The notes under the pieces: generated by a model
The model's input: the letters and a program-made list of their open reading frames with translations, nothing else
The model's database searches: none
What the model was told of the DNA's origin: nothing
Program-made: the position numbers and the translations under genes
In this document: positions 1 through 9,010 of the stretch, one piece after another
How positions within the stretch are numbered: the first letter of the stretch is position 1
How the letters are laid out: each line of letters begins with the position of its first letter
From: Spirochaetota bacterium
GTDB lineage: Bacteria; Spirochaetota; Brevinematia; Brevinematales; Brevinemataceae
Reading direction: 5' to 3'
NCBI GenBank assembly: GCA_030154445.1
Contig: JAGUQW010000004.1
Coordinates: 100,940-164,939 of the forward strand
DNA length: 64,000 nt

Positions 1-470
1 TTGCTGAAGATGGTCTACCTAAAATTAAAATAAATCAAAAAAAAATAACTAGTACTAATTTTACTTTTGCTAAAAATTCTTATCCTACTGGATATAAAAA
101 AATCACTCTCATTGTAAGTGATAGACCATCTAATAGTGATAAAACTGCTCTTACTAGTGATTATACTTCAATTCCAATAATGTTTGATAGTGAAGCCCCT
201 ATCATTAGTAATATTAATCTCAAAAAATCAACTAAATCTGTAGAAGTTAGTTTTTCTGTAAGTGATACCCATAGTATTATTAAAGAAACTAGTTATATTA
301 TTAATGGATCAACAACAATAAAACTAGTACCTATAGATGGGATATTTGATTCAAAAAAAGAATCTTTTCTTTTTAATATTCCATTAGATACAGCTTTATT
401 TTTACAAATTAGTACTCAAGACGATTCTAATAACAATACTACTAAAGGCGTGACACTCCTCCCTAATTAA
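1..470 (+). CDS. 3' end of a secreted/surface-type protein with beta-sandwich-like repeats (partial)
   Basis: The reading frame is open from base 3 to the stop at 470, so the gene begins before the window; the ATG at 180 is only internal. About 155 residues are visible. They are rich in Ser, Thr, Asn, Ile and Lys, with alternating hydrophobic/polar stretches typical of extracellular Ig-like or fibronectin-like domains. Segments such as APIISNINLKKS and VEVSFSVSDTHSII look like strands of one domain, and DGIFDSKKESFLF like a closing strand. There is no C-terminal membrane anchor. The function is not recognised; a surface or periplasmic protein of the spirochaete envelope is an inference. dxr follows after about 25 bp on the same strand and may be co-transcribed. 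Confidence 0.6.
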   Translation, partial: AEDGLPKIKINQKKITSTNFTFAKNSYPTGYKKITLIVSDRPSNSDKTALTSDYTSIPIMFDSEAPIISNINLKKSTKSVEVSFSVSDTHSIIKETSYIINGSTTIKLVPIDGIFDSKKESFLFNIPLDTALFLQISTQDDSNNNTTKGVTLLPN

Positions 471-495
471 TTATAAATATATAAAGAGATAAAAC

Positions 496-1647
496 ATGGA
501 AAACATTATTTTACTTGGCGCGACAGGATCTGTAGGGTTTTCTGTACTTGATATTATACGCACTTATCCTGACAAATTTACTTTATATGGATTTACAGCT
601 TGGTCTAATATTGATAAAACAGTGGCTCTTATTAAAGAGTTTTCTCCAAAATATGTTGTTCTTAAACAAAAACATGATAGCCTACCTCTTTTGTTTCCTC
701 ATATAGAATTCATGTATGGGGAAGAGGGCTTAAAAAACATCTGTCAAATATCTGAAGCTCCAACAATAGTATCAGCATTACTAGGAATGAATGGATTTAT
801 TCCTGCTTTCGAAGCATTAAATCAAGGTAAAAAATTAATTATCGCCAACAAAGAAGCACTCGTTGCTGGTGGTAAATTTTTAACACAAGCTGCTAACAAA
901 TATGGGGGATTGATTATTCCTCTTGATAGCGAACATCTTGCTCTCTTTGATCTTATTCGTGGTAAACAAAAAAAAGAGATAAAAGAACTTGTTTTGACAG
1001 CTTCTGGAGGACCATTTTTACATCGTAATATTGATGCAAGTATTACGAAAAAAGAAGTTCTCAATCATCCTACTTGGATTATGGGTGCTAGTATTACCGT
1101 TGGTAGTGCTCTCATGATTAATAAAGGGCTTGAAGTCATCGAAGCAATGCGTTTATTTGATCTTCCAGAAAATCAAATACGCGTATTAATACATCCTCAA
1201 TCACTTGTCCATGGTGCTATCAATACCAAAGGTGGGCATTGGCATTTGCTTGCTTCTCCAGCTGACATGCGTTATCCAGCATTACATGCTCTTTTCTATC
1301 CCGAAACACCCCATGATACACCTTTCGGTGAATATGATCCTACACTAAAAGCTCTAGAATTCTTTGAGCCTGATTATAATAAATTCCCTTTATTATCTTT
1401 GGCTAGACAAGTTGCTCGAGAAGATGGATTGTTACCAACGGTACTTTGTGCTGTTATGGAAGTGGTCATTGAACAGTTTTTAAATGATAATATTGCATTT
1501 CATAAGATTCCTGATATTTTTCAAGAAATTATTCAAGAATATCCAAATAATAAAAATCCAGAAATAGAAGAAATTTTAATTGCAGATAAAAAAGCAAAAA
1601 TTCTTGCTTTGGAACGCATTACTTATAAAGGAAACGACCTAAGATAA
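496..1647 (+). CDS. dxr: 1-deoxy-D-xylulose 5-phosphate reductoisomerase
   Basis: Second enzyme of the MEP isoprenoid pathway: it converts DXP to MEP in the cytosol using NADPH and a divalent metal. The 383 residues are close to the usual length of about 390-400. Residues 8-14 (GATGSVG) are the NADPH-binding loop. ANKEALVAGG, LDSEHLALF, TASGGPF, MGASITVGSALMINKG and LIHPQSLVHG are the expected metal, substrate and flap motifs, followed by SPADMRYPALHALFYPE. The start follows a modest aaagag Shine-Dalgarno-like stretch. The last codons (NDLR, stop) lie inside a 30-bp palindrome shared with convergent folD. Confidence 0.96.
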   Translation: MENIILLGATGSVGFSVLDIIRTYPDKFTLYGFTAWSNIDKTVALIKEFSPKYVVLKQKHDSLPLLFPHIEFMYGEEGLKNICQISEAPTIVSALLGMNGFIPAFEALNQGKKLIIANKEALVAGGKFLTQAANKYGGLIIPLDSEHLALFDLIRGKQKKEIKELVLTASGGPFLHRNIDASITKKEVLNHPTWIMGASITVGSALMINKGLEVIEAMRLFDLPENQIRVLIHPQSLVHGAINTKGGHWHLLASPADMRYPALHALFYPETPHDTPFGEYDPTLKALEFFEPDYNKFPLLSLARQVAREDGLLPTVLCAVMEVVIEQFLNDNIAFHKIPDIFQEIIQEYPNNKNPEIEEILIADKKAKILALERITYKGNDLR

Positions 1648-1662
1648 TTATCTTAGGTCGTT
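1633..1662. terminator. Perfect 30-bp palindrome spanning both stop codons of dxr and folD
   Basis: The arms aacgacctaagataa and ttatcttaggtcgtt are exact reverse complements with no spacer. dxr stops at 1645-1647 and folD at 1648-1650, so the palindrome centre is the junction of the two stop codons and both proteins end in NDLR. On the + strand ttattattttt follows, giving a T-rich tail. A bidirectional terminator embedded in coding sequence is the likely role. Confidence 0.7.
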
Positions 1663-2526
1663 ATTATTTTTAGAATGATATTTATTATATAAAAAATAGA
1701 GATTATACAACAATGCCGATATCGTCATAGGTCCAACCCCTTTGGGAACTGGAGTAATAGCAAAAGATTTTTTCTTTACATTTTCAAAATCTACATCTCC
1801 AACTAAAATAGAATGTTTACCGTGTTGAATTCTATTCATTCCAACATCCATAACCACAGCCCCTTGTTTAACCATATCTTCAGTGATAAGATTTATTTTA
1901 CCTGCTGCTACAACAATCAAATCTGCTGTCAAACATAATTCTTTAAGATTATTAGTTTTTTTGTGAGCAATAGTAATAGTAGCATTTTTTTGTAATAATA
2001 ACATTGCTGTTGGCTTTCCTACAATATTACTAGCTCCTACGATAACTGCATTTTTCGATTCTAAATTCCATTGTTCTTTGATCGAATCCAAAAGCATTAA
2101 TATTCCAGTTGATGTTGCAGGTGCAAAATCAGAAACGCCAGCATATAAATTACCAATATTAAAAGGATGAAAACAATCTACATCTTTTTGAGGTTTTATA
2201 GCTGCTAAAATATGATAACTATCAAGATGAGATGGCAAAGGTAATTGTACCAAAATACCATGTATCGAAGAATCTTCATTCAATTCTTCTATCTTTTTCA
2301 ACAACTCTTGTTTCGTTATATCTTTTGACAAAAATAAAGGAATAGGAATAATACCTACATTATGACACGCTTTAATTTTGGCATTTATATAGATATGAGA
2401 TGCTTGATCGTCACCAACTAGTATCGTTGCTAGAGAAATTTTGGGATATCGTGTTAAAATTTGTTTGAGTTCTTCATTTTTTTGTTGCGATAATAAGTAG
2501 CCATTTAATACAATAGAATCATTCAA
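1648..2526 (-). CDS. folD: Bifunctional methylenetetrahydrofolate dehydrogenase / methenyltetrahydrofolate cyclohydrolase
   Basis: Interconverts 5,10-methylene-, methenyl- and 10-formyl-tetrahydrofolate with NADP(H) and so supplies one-carbon units. The 292 residues match the family length. SHIYINAKIKAC carries the catalytic Tyr and Lys, GILVQLPLPSHL the folate site, and KDVDCFHPFNIGNL the substrate Asp. GASNIVGKPTAMLL is the Rossmann dinucleotide loop and TPVPKGVGPMTISALL the C-terminal signature. It is convergent with dxr and stops directly against it, with no intergenic base. Confidence 0.96.
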   Translation of the reverse strand: MNDSIVLNGYLLSQQKNEELKQILTRYPKISLATILVGDDQASHIYINAKIKACHNVGIIPIPLFLSKDITKQELLKKIEELNEDSSIHGILVQLPLPSHLDSYHILAAIKPQKDVDCFHPFNIGNLYAGVSDFAPATSTGILMLLDSIKEQWNLESKNAVIVGASNIVGKPTAMLLLQKNATITIAHKKTNNLKELCLTADLIVVAAGKINLITEDMVKQGAVVMDVGMNRIQHGKHSILVGDVDFENVKKKSFAITPVPKGVGPMTISALLYNLYFLYNKYHSKNNNDLR

Positions 2527-2624
2527 TAATAAGCTCCTAAAATAAATTTATTTAATATTATAAGTATAATAATGTTATATTATATATTATCCGATAAATA
2601 AGAAAAACCATTGAGGGGAAGAAT

Positions 2625-3749
2625 ATGAAAACAGATATTTCAAATGATTTTATAGAACCTTTAGATCACAAACCAACAATAAGTCCAGAAATAATAGATG
2701 AGCAGATTGAAGAATTTAATATTAAATCTCCTAATACACTAATTATAAAAGGAAAATTTAAATTCAAAAATGCTAATGTTTATGGTATTTTTGCTATTTT
2801 ATTATTCAAAGGAAATAATATAAAATCTTCTGAAGATGATGAGACATTATCAAACAGTTGTTCTTTTATTAAATCCCATATGATTGCTTCTTATTTTAGT
2901 GATCTATTTCTTACAGATATATCTGAATCTTGGATTACACTAGAAGAAAAATTTAATGCCTTAGAAATCAAAAGTGAATATGCTGTTTCTATTACAGATA
3001 CTTTCAAAAAAGTATTTTATGATGCTTTTGTTGATAATAATGAAAGAATAAATTCTATTATTAAAGATTTTAACACTAATAAAATAAACAATATACATAA
3101 AGAGTTAACAAATATCCTAGCCTTACCTTATAAAGATCGATCAGTTCAAGTGGAACTTTCATTTGAAGAATTGAATAGTGAAGATATTGAATCTATTAAA
3201 AATTTTCGTATTATAGAAGAAAAACCTGAAGCTAACAATAATATTTTAACAACACCATCTGTTGTAATATCTCATCAAGATTATTATATTCCTGCAAATC
3301 CTATACTAGCTCCAACAGGTGAAGGAATCGCTATAAATCAATTATCTCACGGTACTAGAATTCTTATGCGCGTAGATTCCAATACTGATTATGGCAAACA
3401 ATGGATAGAAAATTTCCATCTTTTAAATCCTGAAAAAAACACTATAGATCCTATTGTTGGAACTGTGGATCAAATTGGTCCTATAATCAAAAATAAAGTT
3501 GATATTATTGTAAAATATAAAAAAAATCAGTATACTAAATTTAATATTGAAGCAGGAATTAGACTAAAACTATATAATCCAAAGATTAGTGAATCTACTG
3601 TTGATCCACTAAAAATTTATAATGAACAACAAGATTCCAATAATAGTACAAATTATTCTCAACTCTTTGATGAACCAGGTTTGAAGCCATTAATAATCGT
3701 TGGTATTCTATTAACTGTTCTTTCCTTAGTTGCTTTATATTTTATTTAA
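2625..3749 (+). CDS. Unknown protein with a C-terminal membrane anchor
   Basis: A 374-residue protein preceded by a good gagggga ribosome site. The first 350 residues are soluble-looking, acidic and Asn/Ile/Lys-rich, with no signal peptide. The last 20 residues (from PLIIVGILLTVLSLVALYFI) form one transmembrane helix ending exactly at the stop, so it looks like a tail-anchored protein facing the cytosol. A region around residues 225-315, containing PANPILAPTGEGIAI and TRILMRVDSNTDYG, looks like a compact beta domain. It may belong to a spirochaete-restricted family such as DUF4899, but this is uncertain. Flanked by folD (divergent) and an exchanger gene (convergent), so context gives no clue. 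Confidence 0.75.
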   Translation: MKTDISNDFIEPLDHKPTISPEIIDEQIEEFNIKSPNTLIIKGKFKFKNANVYGIFAILLFKGNNIKSSEDDETLSNSCSFIKSHMIASYFSDLFLTDISESWITLEEKFNALEIKSEYAVSITDTFKKVFYDAFVDNNERINSIIKDFNTNKINNIHKELTNILALPYKDRSVQVELSFEELNSEDIESIKNFRIIEEKPEANNNILTTPSVVISHQDYYIPANPILAPTGEGIAINQLSHGTRILMRVDSNTDYGKQWIENFHLLNPEKNTIDPIVGTVDQIGPIIKNKVDIIVKYKKNQYTKFNIEAGIRLKLYNPKISESTVDPLKIYNEQQDSNNSTNYSQLFDEPGLKPLIIVGILLTVLSLVALYFI

Positions 3750-3755
3750 ATAATA

Positions 3756-4757
3756 TTAAAATACTAACACTAAGGAATACAACCATAGACTAATAATCAC
3801 TGTATAAATAGTATAAGTCAATATTTTTGATTCTTTTTTGATTAAACCTATCACACAAATTAATAAACTAACAATAAAAATTAAAAAGATTGTATACAAA
3901 CTATTAAATGGTATTTGTATCCATAAATTTTGCGTAGAAAATAACGATGCTAAAACTAGTATCAACAAATTAAAAATATTACTTCCAGCGATATTTTCTA
4001 TAGCCATATTAGTAAATCCACGCCTTACTATTTGAAAAGTTGTTGCTAATTCAGGAATAGAAGTAGCTATAGCCAAGATTAAAGATCCTATAAAATGTTC
4101 TCCCAATGCTTGTCCATAAATAGGCACATCCACAAGAGCTATCTGTTGACAAATAGAGACTAAAATCCAAGAAAGTCCTATAATTATTGATGAGAAAAAT
4201 GCAAACGAAATTATTATTTTAGTAGGTGATTCTTCTTTATCTTTAAGAGGTGATTCTTTCTTGTCTTCTGGTTCGTTTAGATTGTAAGCCTGTTTCATAA
4301 TAAAACTATAAATAATCATAAATACAAAAATCACCACATATTGATTTGGAATTATATTAGAAACAGGATATAAAACTATTACAAATCCTATAATTCCTAA
4401 CAAAATCAAACTACTCACAAAACTAAAAATTGAAGATTTCTCTATTTTTAATTTTTTATCTTTAAAAATTAAAAATATCGTGCTTAACAATGCTATATTC
4501 AGCATATTCGAACCCAATACTCCGCCTACAGCTAGATTTATCAAACCTTTTTTTATAGATATAAAAGTACTAACCATTTCAGGAATAGAAGTAATCATGG
4601 CTATCAATACAAATCCTATAAATGCTCCAGAAATATTTGTAACTACAGCCAATTGATTAGCATAAAATATTAAACGATCACCTATATAAAAAATAATTAC
4701 TGTAATTAGTCCTATAATAATTAATAATGATAAAAAATTATTCCAAATAAATTCCAT
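3756..4757 (-). CDS. CaCA-family sodium/calcium (cation) antiporter
   Basis: A 333-residue inner-membrane exchanger with about 10 hydrophobic helices. The two diagnostic alpha-repeats are clear. The first, around residues 54-90, contains MITSIPEMVSTF and GSNMLN. The second, around 225-265, contains AIATSIPELATTF and GSNIFN. The acidic residues of the TSIPE motifs are the ion ligands in this family, and the repeats arise from an ancient internal duplication. A charged loop (PEDKKESPLKDKEESP) joins the halves. Probable role is Ca2+ or other cation extrusion in exchange for Na+ or H+; substrate cannot be read from sequence. It lies 8 bp downstream of the ABC permease gene and is likely co-transcribed with it. 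Confidence 0.85.
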   Translation of the reverse strand: MEFIWNNFLSLLIIIGLITVIIFYIGDRLIFYANQLAVVTNISGAFIGFVLIAMITSIPEMVSTFISIKKGLINLAVGGVLGSNMLNIALLSTIFLIFKDKKLKIEKSSIFSFVSSLILLGIIGFVIVLYPVSNIIPNQYVVIFVFMIIYSFIMKQAYNLNEPEDKKESPLKDKEESPTKIIISFAFFSSIIIGLSWILVSICQQIALVDVPIYGQALGEHFIGSLILAIATSIPELATTFQIVRRGFTNMAIENIAGSNIFNLLILVLASLFSTQNLWIQIPFNSLYTIFLIFIVSLLICVIGLIKKESKILTYTIYTVIISLWLYSLVLVF

Positions 4758-4765
4758 ATATTCCT

Positions 4766-5563
4766 CTATATTTTAATTTTTAATTGTTGATTGAGTTTTC
4801 CTATAAAATACAAAATCACAGCTAAAGATACTATTAATGCTCCCGGTGCAATATCCAAAGAAAACGATAAAATAATACCACCTACCATTACAAATATAGA
4901 AAATATAAAAGAAATTATCAATGTTATTATTGTATTTTTTTGCCACAATAATGCAAAAGCAGAAGGTAATACTGTCATCGCCGCCACCAATAATACCCCT
5001 ACTAACTTTATTCCCAAAATAATACTTATAGAAAGTATTATATAAATTATTGTGTCCCAAAAATCTACATCAACTCCTGAAACTTCTGCTGTATCTCTGT
5101 CAAAAATTATGAATAATATTTTACTTATATTTGGTAAAACAATCAACAAAATTATTGTCGTGATGATTGTAGTAAAGACAAATTCTTTTGCAGTTACTCC
5201 TATCAGATCACCAAATAAAAAACTGAATAAATTAAAAGAATTACCACCTATTGATAATAAAATCATCCCAAAAGCCATAGCTCCAGAAAATAACATACTT
5301 ATACCCATATCAGATGATTTTTGATGAGAGCGTCCTGCCAACACCGTAACAAAAGCACAAAAAAATATTGTTGTAAATAATTGATCTGTATGCAAATAAT
5401 TCGCCAATCCAACCCCACCAAAAGCCGCATGTTCTGTACCTATCGCCAAAAAAGTGAGTTTTCTAGTTACAATAATAAACGATATTAATGCAAATAACAA
5501 AGATAATACTACAGAAATCCCTATAGAATATTGAAAAAAAGAATATTGAAATAATGATTCCAC
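4766..5563 (-). CDS. Metal ABC transporter permease (ZnuB/MntB type, ABC-3 family)
   Basis: A 265-residue polytopic membrane protein with about 7-8 helices. The motifs match ABC-3 metal permeases: TEHAAFGGVGLANYL near residues 41-55, GDLIGVTAKE in the middle, and LLVAAMTVLPSAFALLW with a following helix. It would move Zn2+, Mn2+ or Fe2+ inward together with an ATPase and a binding protein. Neither partner is next to it: upstream is an alpha/beta hydrolase and downstream the CaCA exchanger. The rest of the transporter must be elsewhere, or the gene has been left orphaned. Confidence 0.85.
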   Translation of the reverse strand: MESLFQYSFFQYSIGISVVLSLLFALISFIIVTRKLTFLAIGTEHAAFGGVGLANYLHTDQLFTTIFFCAFVTVLAGRSHQKSSDMGISMLFSGAMAFGMILLSIGGNSFNLFSFLFGDLIGVTAKEFVFTTIITTIILLIVLPNISKILFIIFDRDTAEVSGVDVDFWDTIIYIILSISIILGIKLVGVLLVAAMTVLPSAFALLWQKNTIITLIISFIFSIFVMVGGIILSFSLDIAPGALIVSLAVILYFIGKLNQQLKIKI

Positions 5564-5640
5564 TATATCTCCTACTTATATAAATATATTATTAAGTATA
5601 GTACAATCTAATAATAAATTCAAAATTATTTCAGAATCAT

Positions 5641-6543
5641 TTATAAATTTTCTAAAAATGATACTATTGATACATTAAGATCATTTTTAGTTTTAGAATA
5701 GTTCAATAGTTGATGACGAAATCCATAAGGCTCTTCTTCAAAAGAAATATCATATGTTTTTTCTATAATTTTCTTAGATGAAACACTGTTTTTAATAAGT
5801 TCTAAATTTTTAAAGTTAACCAAAATATCACCTTTACAATATGCCAAAAATAAAGGCATTTTAATTTTATAAAGATTTTGTCTCAATATTTTCAAACCTT
5901 TCTTAAAGGTATGTATAGTATAAGGATACTGTATACCTTCCGCATCACATAATTTTTCTACTTCAGCTCTTTCTTGCTGATAAGGTATAGATTCTAATAC
6001 ACCATTTGGGAATACAAAAGACAACAATCCTGATAAATAAATAGCAATATTTTGCCATAATTTAAGATGATTCCCATATAAATTCACAGGACTAGAAACA
6101 ACAATCAACCCATCAAAAGATCTTTCTGTAGCAATATTCATTGCCAAACTACCACCTTGAGAATGTCCTCCTAGTACTACTTTTTGATAATTATTTGGTA
6201 AGCTGTTGATCTTTTCTCGTATTATGATAAGACTTTCTTTCCATGCCCAAGATCCTATAGATTGAAGATCTTCACGAGAAATAGCAGAAGCTGGTAATGT
6301 AGGAATATAAACATCCCACCCTTTTAACAAAAGTATTTCTGCAAGATCTTCAAAGGTACTAGGTGTTGAAAACATCCCATGTAAAAAAATAATTAATTTA
6401 GTATTACCATCTTTTTTAAACCAAAGATCTTTAGTGTGTGAATATTTTTCAGTAAAAACATTAAGTCTCAATTTTCTATGAAACACGATTGTGTGATTTA
6501 GTAATAAAAATAAAATCACCACTATTCCTAATATATATATCAT
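5641..6543 (-). CDS. Alpha/beta hydrolase, esterase or monoacylglycerol-lipase-like, membrane-anchored
   Basis: 300 residues. An N-terminal hydrophobic helix (residues 1-18) would anchor it or export it. The fold signatures are FLHGMFSTPSTF (oxyanion region) and GGHSQGGSLAMN (nucleophile elbow GHSQG, catalytic Ser). An acid residue in YCKGDILVNF and a His in GFRHQLLNY near the C-terminus would complete the triad. The closest resemblance is to serine-aminopeptidase/carboxylesterase-type hydrolases acting on acyl esters or lysophospholipids; the exact substrate is unknown. Its own transcription unit appears to start in the 195-bp gap before rsmI. Confidence 0.8.
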   Translation of the reverse strand: MIYILGIVVILFLLLNHTIVFHRKLRLNVFTEKYSHTKDLWFKKDGNTKLIIFLHGMFSTPSTFEDLAEILLLKGWDVYIPTLPASAISREDLQSIGSWAWKESLIIIREKINSLPNNYQKVVLGGHSQGGSLAMNIATERSFDGLIVVSSPVNLYGNHLKLWQNIAIYLSGLLSFVFPNGVLESIPYQQERAEVEKLCDAEGIQYPYTIHTFKKGLKILRQNLYKIKMPLFLAYCKGDILVNFKNLELIKNSVSSKKIIEKTYDISFEEEPYGFRHQLLNYSKTKNDLNVSIVSFLENL

Positions 6544-6605
6544 TATTAACTCCTTTGTATTAATTTAATACAACTTTTATATTATTTTTCATTATTGATG
6601 AAAAT

Positions 6606-6634
6606 TTGATTTATCTATTATTATATTGTATGAT
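6606..6634 (+). promoter_or_regulatory. Candidate promoter for rsmI-flgM
   Basis: TTGATT at 6606-6611, a 17-base spacer and TATGAT at 6629-6634 form a near-consensus sigma-70-type promoter. It lies about 105 bases before the rsmI start, so it would give a moderately long leader. In such A+T-rich DNA chance matches are common. Confidence 0.35.
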
Positions 6635-6739
6635 AATTTTTATTTCATAAATATTTTTTATTTTTTCTCCATATTTTGTGAAGAAATAGCACCTTGATTT
6701 CCGAATATAAATAAGAGTATGTGAAATATAGGAGTATCT

Positions 6740-7501
6740 ATGAGTGGGCAGCTTTATATAATTGGAACACCAATTGGGAACTTAGAAGATATAACACTTA
6801 GAGCTATTAGAATACTCAAAGAAGTACCTATTATTGCTTGTGAAAATATTCCTCGCACTAAGATTTTATTAAATCATTTAGGAATACAAAATAAAAAATT
6901 AATTGAATGTTCTCCAGCTAATGAAAAAAATTCTGCCTTAGGTATCATGAAAATGTTATTACAAGATCAAGATGTTGCTCTTGTAAGTGATGCTGGTACC
7001 CCTTGTGTTTCTGATCCTGGTGTCGTTGTTGTTAAAACAATTTCAGAAAATGGTCTAAAAGTTACTCCTATTCCAGGAGTTTCTGCTCTTACTACTATTT
7101 TATCAGTAGCAGGAATAGGTGGTGAAAATGTTGTTTTCACAGGCTTTATCTCTAAAAAAGAAGGTCAATTTATAAAAACAATACAACAATTTGCACATAA
7201 AAATAATGTTATTGTAATATTTGTATCCTGTCACCGGGTAAAAAAGTTTTTACAAATCCTAAAGGGATTACAACTTTCTGCCGATACTATATTGGGAAAG
7301 GAATTGACTAAAACTTATGAGAAGATCTATAGAGGATCTCTTGAAGAAATAGATAATGCTCTTTCCGAAGAAGAATGCAAAGGTGAATTTGTTGCTGTAT
7401 TAAGAATCTATGAGGATTTTGTTACACCAGAAAAAAATGCAGTTGCTTCAAAAAAAGAAAAGCGTAAAATAAAACAACAACTTGCTAACGAAAATAACTA
7501 A
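6740..7501 (+). CDS. rsmI: 16S rRNA (cytidine-1402-2'-O)-methyltransferase
   Basis: Methylates the 2'-OH of C1402 in the ribosomal P site using SAM. The 253 residues contain the tetrapyrrole-methylase fold: GQLYIIGTPIGNLEDITLRA at the N-terminus, SDAGTPCVSDPG near residue 85, and a PGVSALTTILSVAG segment. The usual ACEDTR motif reads ACENIPRTK, a small departure. TILGKELTKTYEKIYRG is the conserved C-terminal signature. A ggagt ribosome site precedes the ATG. flgM follows 74 bases downstream, possibly on the same transcript. Confidence 0.94.
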   Translation: MSGQLYIIGTPIGNLEDITLRAIRILKEVPIIACENIPRTKILLNHLGIQNKKLIECSPANEKNSALGIMKMLLQDQDVALVSDAGTPCVSDPGVVVVKTISENGLKVTPIPGVSALTTILSVAGIGGENVVFTGFISKKEGQFIKTIQQFAHKNNVIVIFVSCHRVKKFLQILKGLQLSADTILGKELTKTYEKIYRGSLEEIDNALSEEECKGEFVAVLRIYEDFVTPEKNAVASKKEKRKIKQQLANENN

Positions 7502-7575
7502 AGAAAGATAGTTAGTAGCAATGGATTATTGTTATGAAAACGAAACAGGGATGAATGTAAATTCAGGAGGTTCAT

Positions 7576-7869
7576 ATGGAGATTCGTGGTATTGGAGGAA
7601 TTGATCCTTTAGATAAAAATCAATCAATCAAAACAAATAAAACTCCTTCTACAATAAAACCTATATTAAATCCAGATTCTCTTAAAGTATCTGATCATGC
7701 AAGATTTTTAGAAGATGAAGCTTTTATCAGAGAAGTATTAGCTAAAATTCCAGATATAGATCAAGAAAAAATTGATCGTATTAAAAATAAGCTTCACAAT
7801 GGAGATTATAATAATAAAGAAAGTCTCGATATACTTACTGAAAAACTTTCTAAAGCCTTAGGTTTATAA
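7576..7869 (+). CDS. flgM: Anti-sigma-28 factor FlgM family
   Basis: A 97-residue protein with a strong aggagg site 7 bases before the ATG. The N-terminal third is polar and probably disordered (GGIDPLDKNQSIKTNKTPS), as in FlgM. The C-terminal half, from KVSDHARFLED through IDQEKIDRIKNKLHNGDY to ILTEKLSKALGL, matches the helical sigma-28-binding region, with the typical I-x-x-G-x-Y turn. FlgM holds FliA inactive until the hook-basal body is complete. Spirochaetes often place flgM before flgK-flgL; here it is apart from them, but next to fliM on the opposite strand. Confidence 0.8.
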   Translation: MEIRGIGGIDPLDKNQSIKTNKTPSTIKPILNPDSLKVSDHARFLEDEAFIREVLAKIPDIDQEKIDRIKNKLHNGDYNNKESLDILTEKLSKALGL

Positions 7870-7874
7870 AATTA

Positions 7875-7907
7875 AACATCTATATTATTAATATAGATGT
7901 TTTTTTT
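7875..7907. terminator. Bidirectional terminator between flgM and fliM
   Basis: The stem acatctatatt / aatatagatgt with a 3-base loop is followed by eight T on the + strand and preceded by A-rich sequence for the - strand. It sits between two convergent genes and can serve both. Confidence 0.8.
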
Positions 7908-7924
7908 GAATATAATACTAATAA

Positions 7925-8968
7925 TTATTTCTCTCTATCTAATAACAACTCATGTAAATCTTCTTCTTTAAAAGTTCCCAATACCTCGTGTAACTGTACA
8001 GCTCTTCTCGAACCAAAAGCACCAGCTTTTGCTTTGAATTTTACATTTCTTCCAATAAATATATGTACATCAGCTTTAACATTAGTATCAAATCTTATTA
8101 CATCACCCACTTTAAGTTGACTAACTTCAGAAAAAGACAATGTAGTTTCTGCTAATTGTGCAATAATTGTTAATTTAATATCATTGATTTGCTGTTTAAT
8201 AAAATGAATATGCTCTGTAGTAATATTTGTATTAACTGCAGAATACCAATATTGAGCTGACAACTTACTAATAATAGGTTCTATCGTAATATAAGGAATA
8301 CAAAAATTTATCATTCCCTCAACATCACCAATTTTAGTATCAAATGTTGTAAGAATAACCATACTATTTGGAGGAACAATACCTACAAATTGTGGATTCG
8401 TTTCTATATTACCCAAACGAGGTCGTAAGTCTGTCATATTTGACCAAGATTCTCTAAGATTTCCTAAAAGACGCACTAAAATCCCTTCAATAACAGACAT
8501 CTCAATATCCGTTAATTCTCTATTGTTCTTTAAGGTTTCCCCTTTACCACCAAATAACCTATCAATAATAGAAAAAGTAATGGCTGGATCTATTTCAACA
8601 ATGGCACTCCCTTTAAGAGGATCCATATTCACAATACCCAATGTCGTTGGAGAAGGAATTGATCTTGTAAATTCTTCGTAAGTAAGCTGATCAACAGACA
8701 CAACATGCACTTGTACTAAGGAGCGAAGCTGAGCTGCTAAAGATGTGGTTGTCAAACGAGCGAATGTTTCATGAATCATCTGTAATGTGCGTACCTGATC
8801 TTTAGAAAACTTATCTGGTCTTCTAAAATCATACACTTTTAAACGCTTTTTATTTCTGTTCATCTTCACAGAAGCAATTGCATTCTCTTCATCTGATGTT
8901 GTCGAATTTGGACTGGAAACAGCTGTTAATAACGCATCAATTTCATCTTGTGACAATATTTCTGTCAT
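7925..8968 (-). CDS. fliM: Flagellar motor switch protein FliM
   Basis: 347 residues. FliM forms the C-ring with FliG and FliN/FliY and receives phosphorylated CheY. The N-terminal LSQDEIDALL is the CheY-P-binding peptide, followed by a Ser/Asn-rich linker. VYDFRRPDKFSKDQVRTLQ starts the CheC-like middle domain and NMDPLKGSAIVEIDP and FGGKGE lie within it. QLKVGDVIRFD and FKAKAGAFGSRRAVQL lie in the C-terminal SpoA-like domain. It is downstream of fliL in a two-gene unit; the usual following fliN/Y-fliP genes are absent here, so the spirochaete flagellar operon is split. Confidence 0.95.
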   Translation of the reverse strand: MTEILSQDEIDALLTAVSSPNSTTSDEENAIASVKMNRNKKRLKVYDFRRPDKFSKDQVRTLQMIHETFARLTTTSLAAQLRSLVQVHVVSVDQLTYEEFTRSIPSPTTLGIVNMDPLKGSAIVEIDPAITFSIIDRLFGGKGETLKNNRELTDIEMSVIEGILVRLLGNLRESWSNMTDLRPRLGNIETNPQFVGIVPPNSMVILTTFDTKIGDVEGMINFCIPYITIEPIISKLSAQYWYSAVNTNITTEHIHFIKQQINDIKLTIIAQLAETTLSFSEVSQLKVGDVIRFDTNVKADVHIFIGRNVKFKAKAGAFGSRRAVQLHEVLGTFKEEDLHELLLDREK

Positions 8969-9010
8969 CTTATTTCCTTGAGGTGTTTAACACCTAATTA
9001 TTATTTTATT

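Noticed and set aside
4773-5060. 95-codon frame overlapping the ABC permease gene
   Set aside because: Same strand but a shifted frame inside a clear ABC-3 permease; composition (runs of Tyr/Phe/Asn) is that of an out-of-frame reading of an A+T-rich membrane protein gene.
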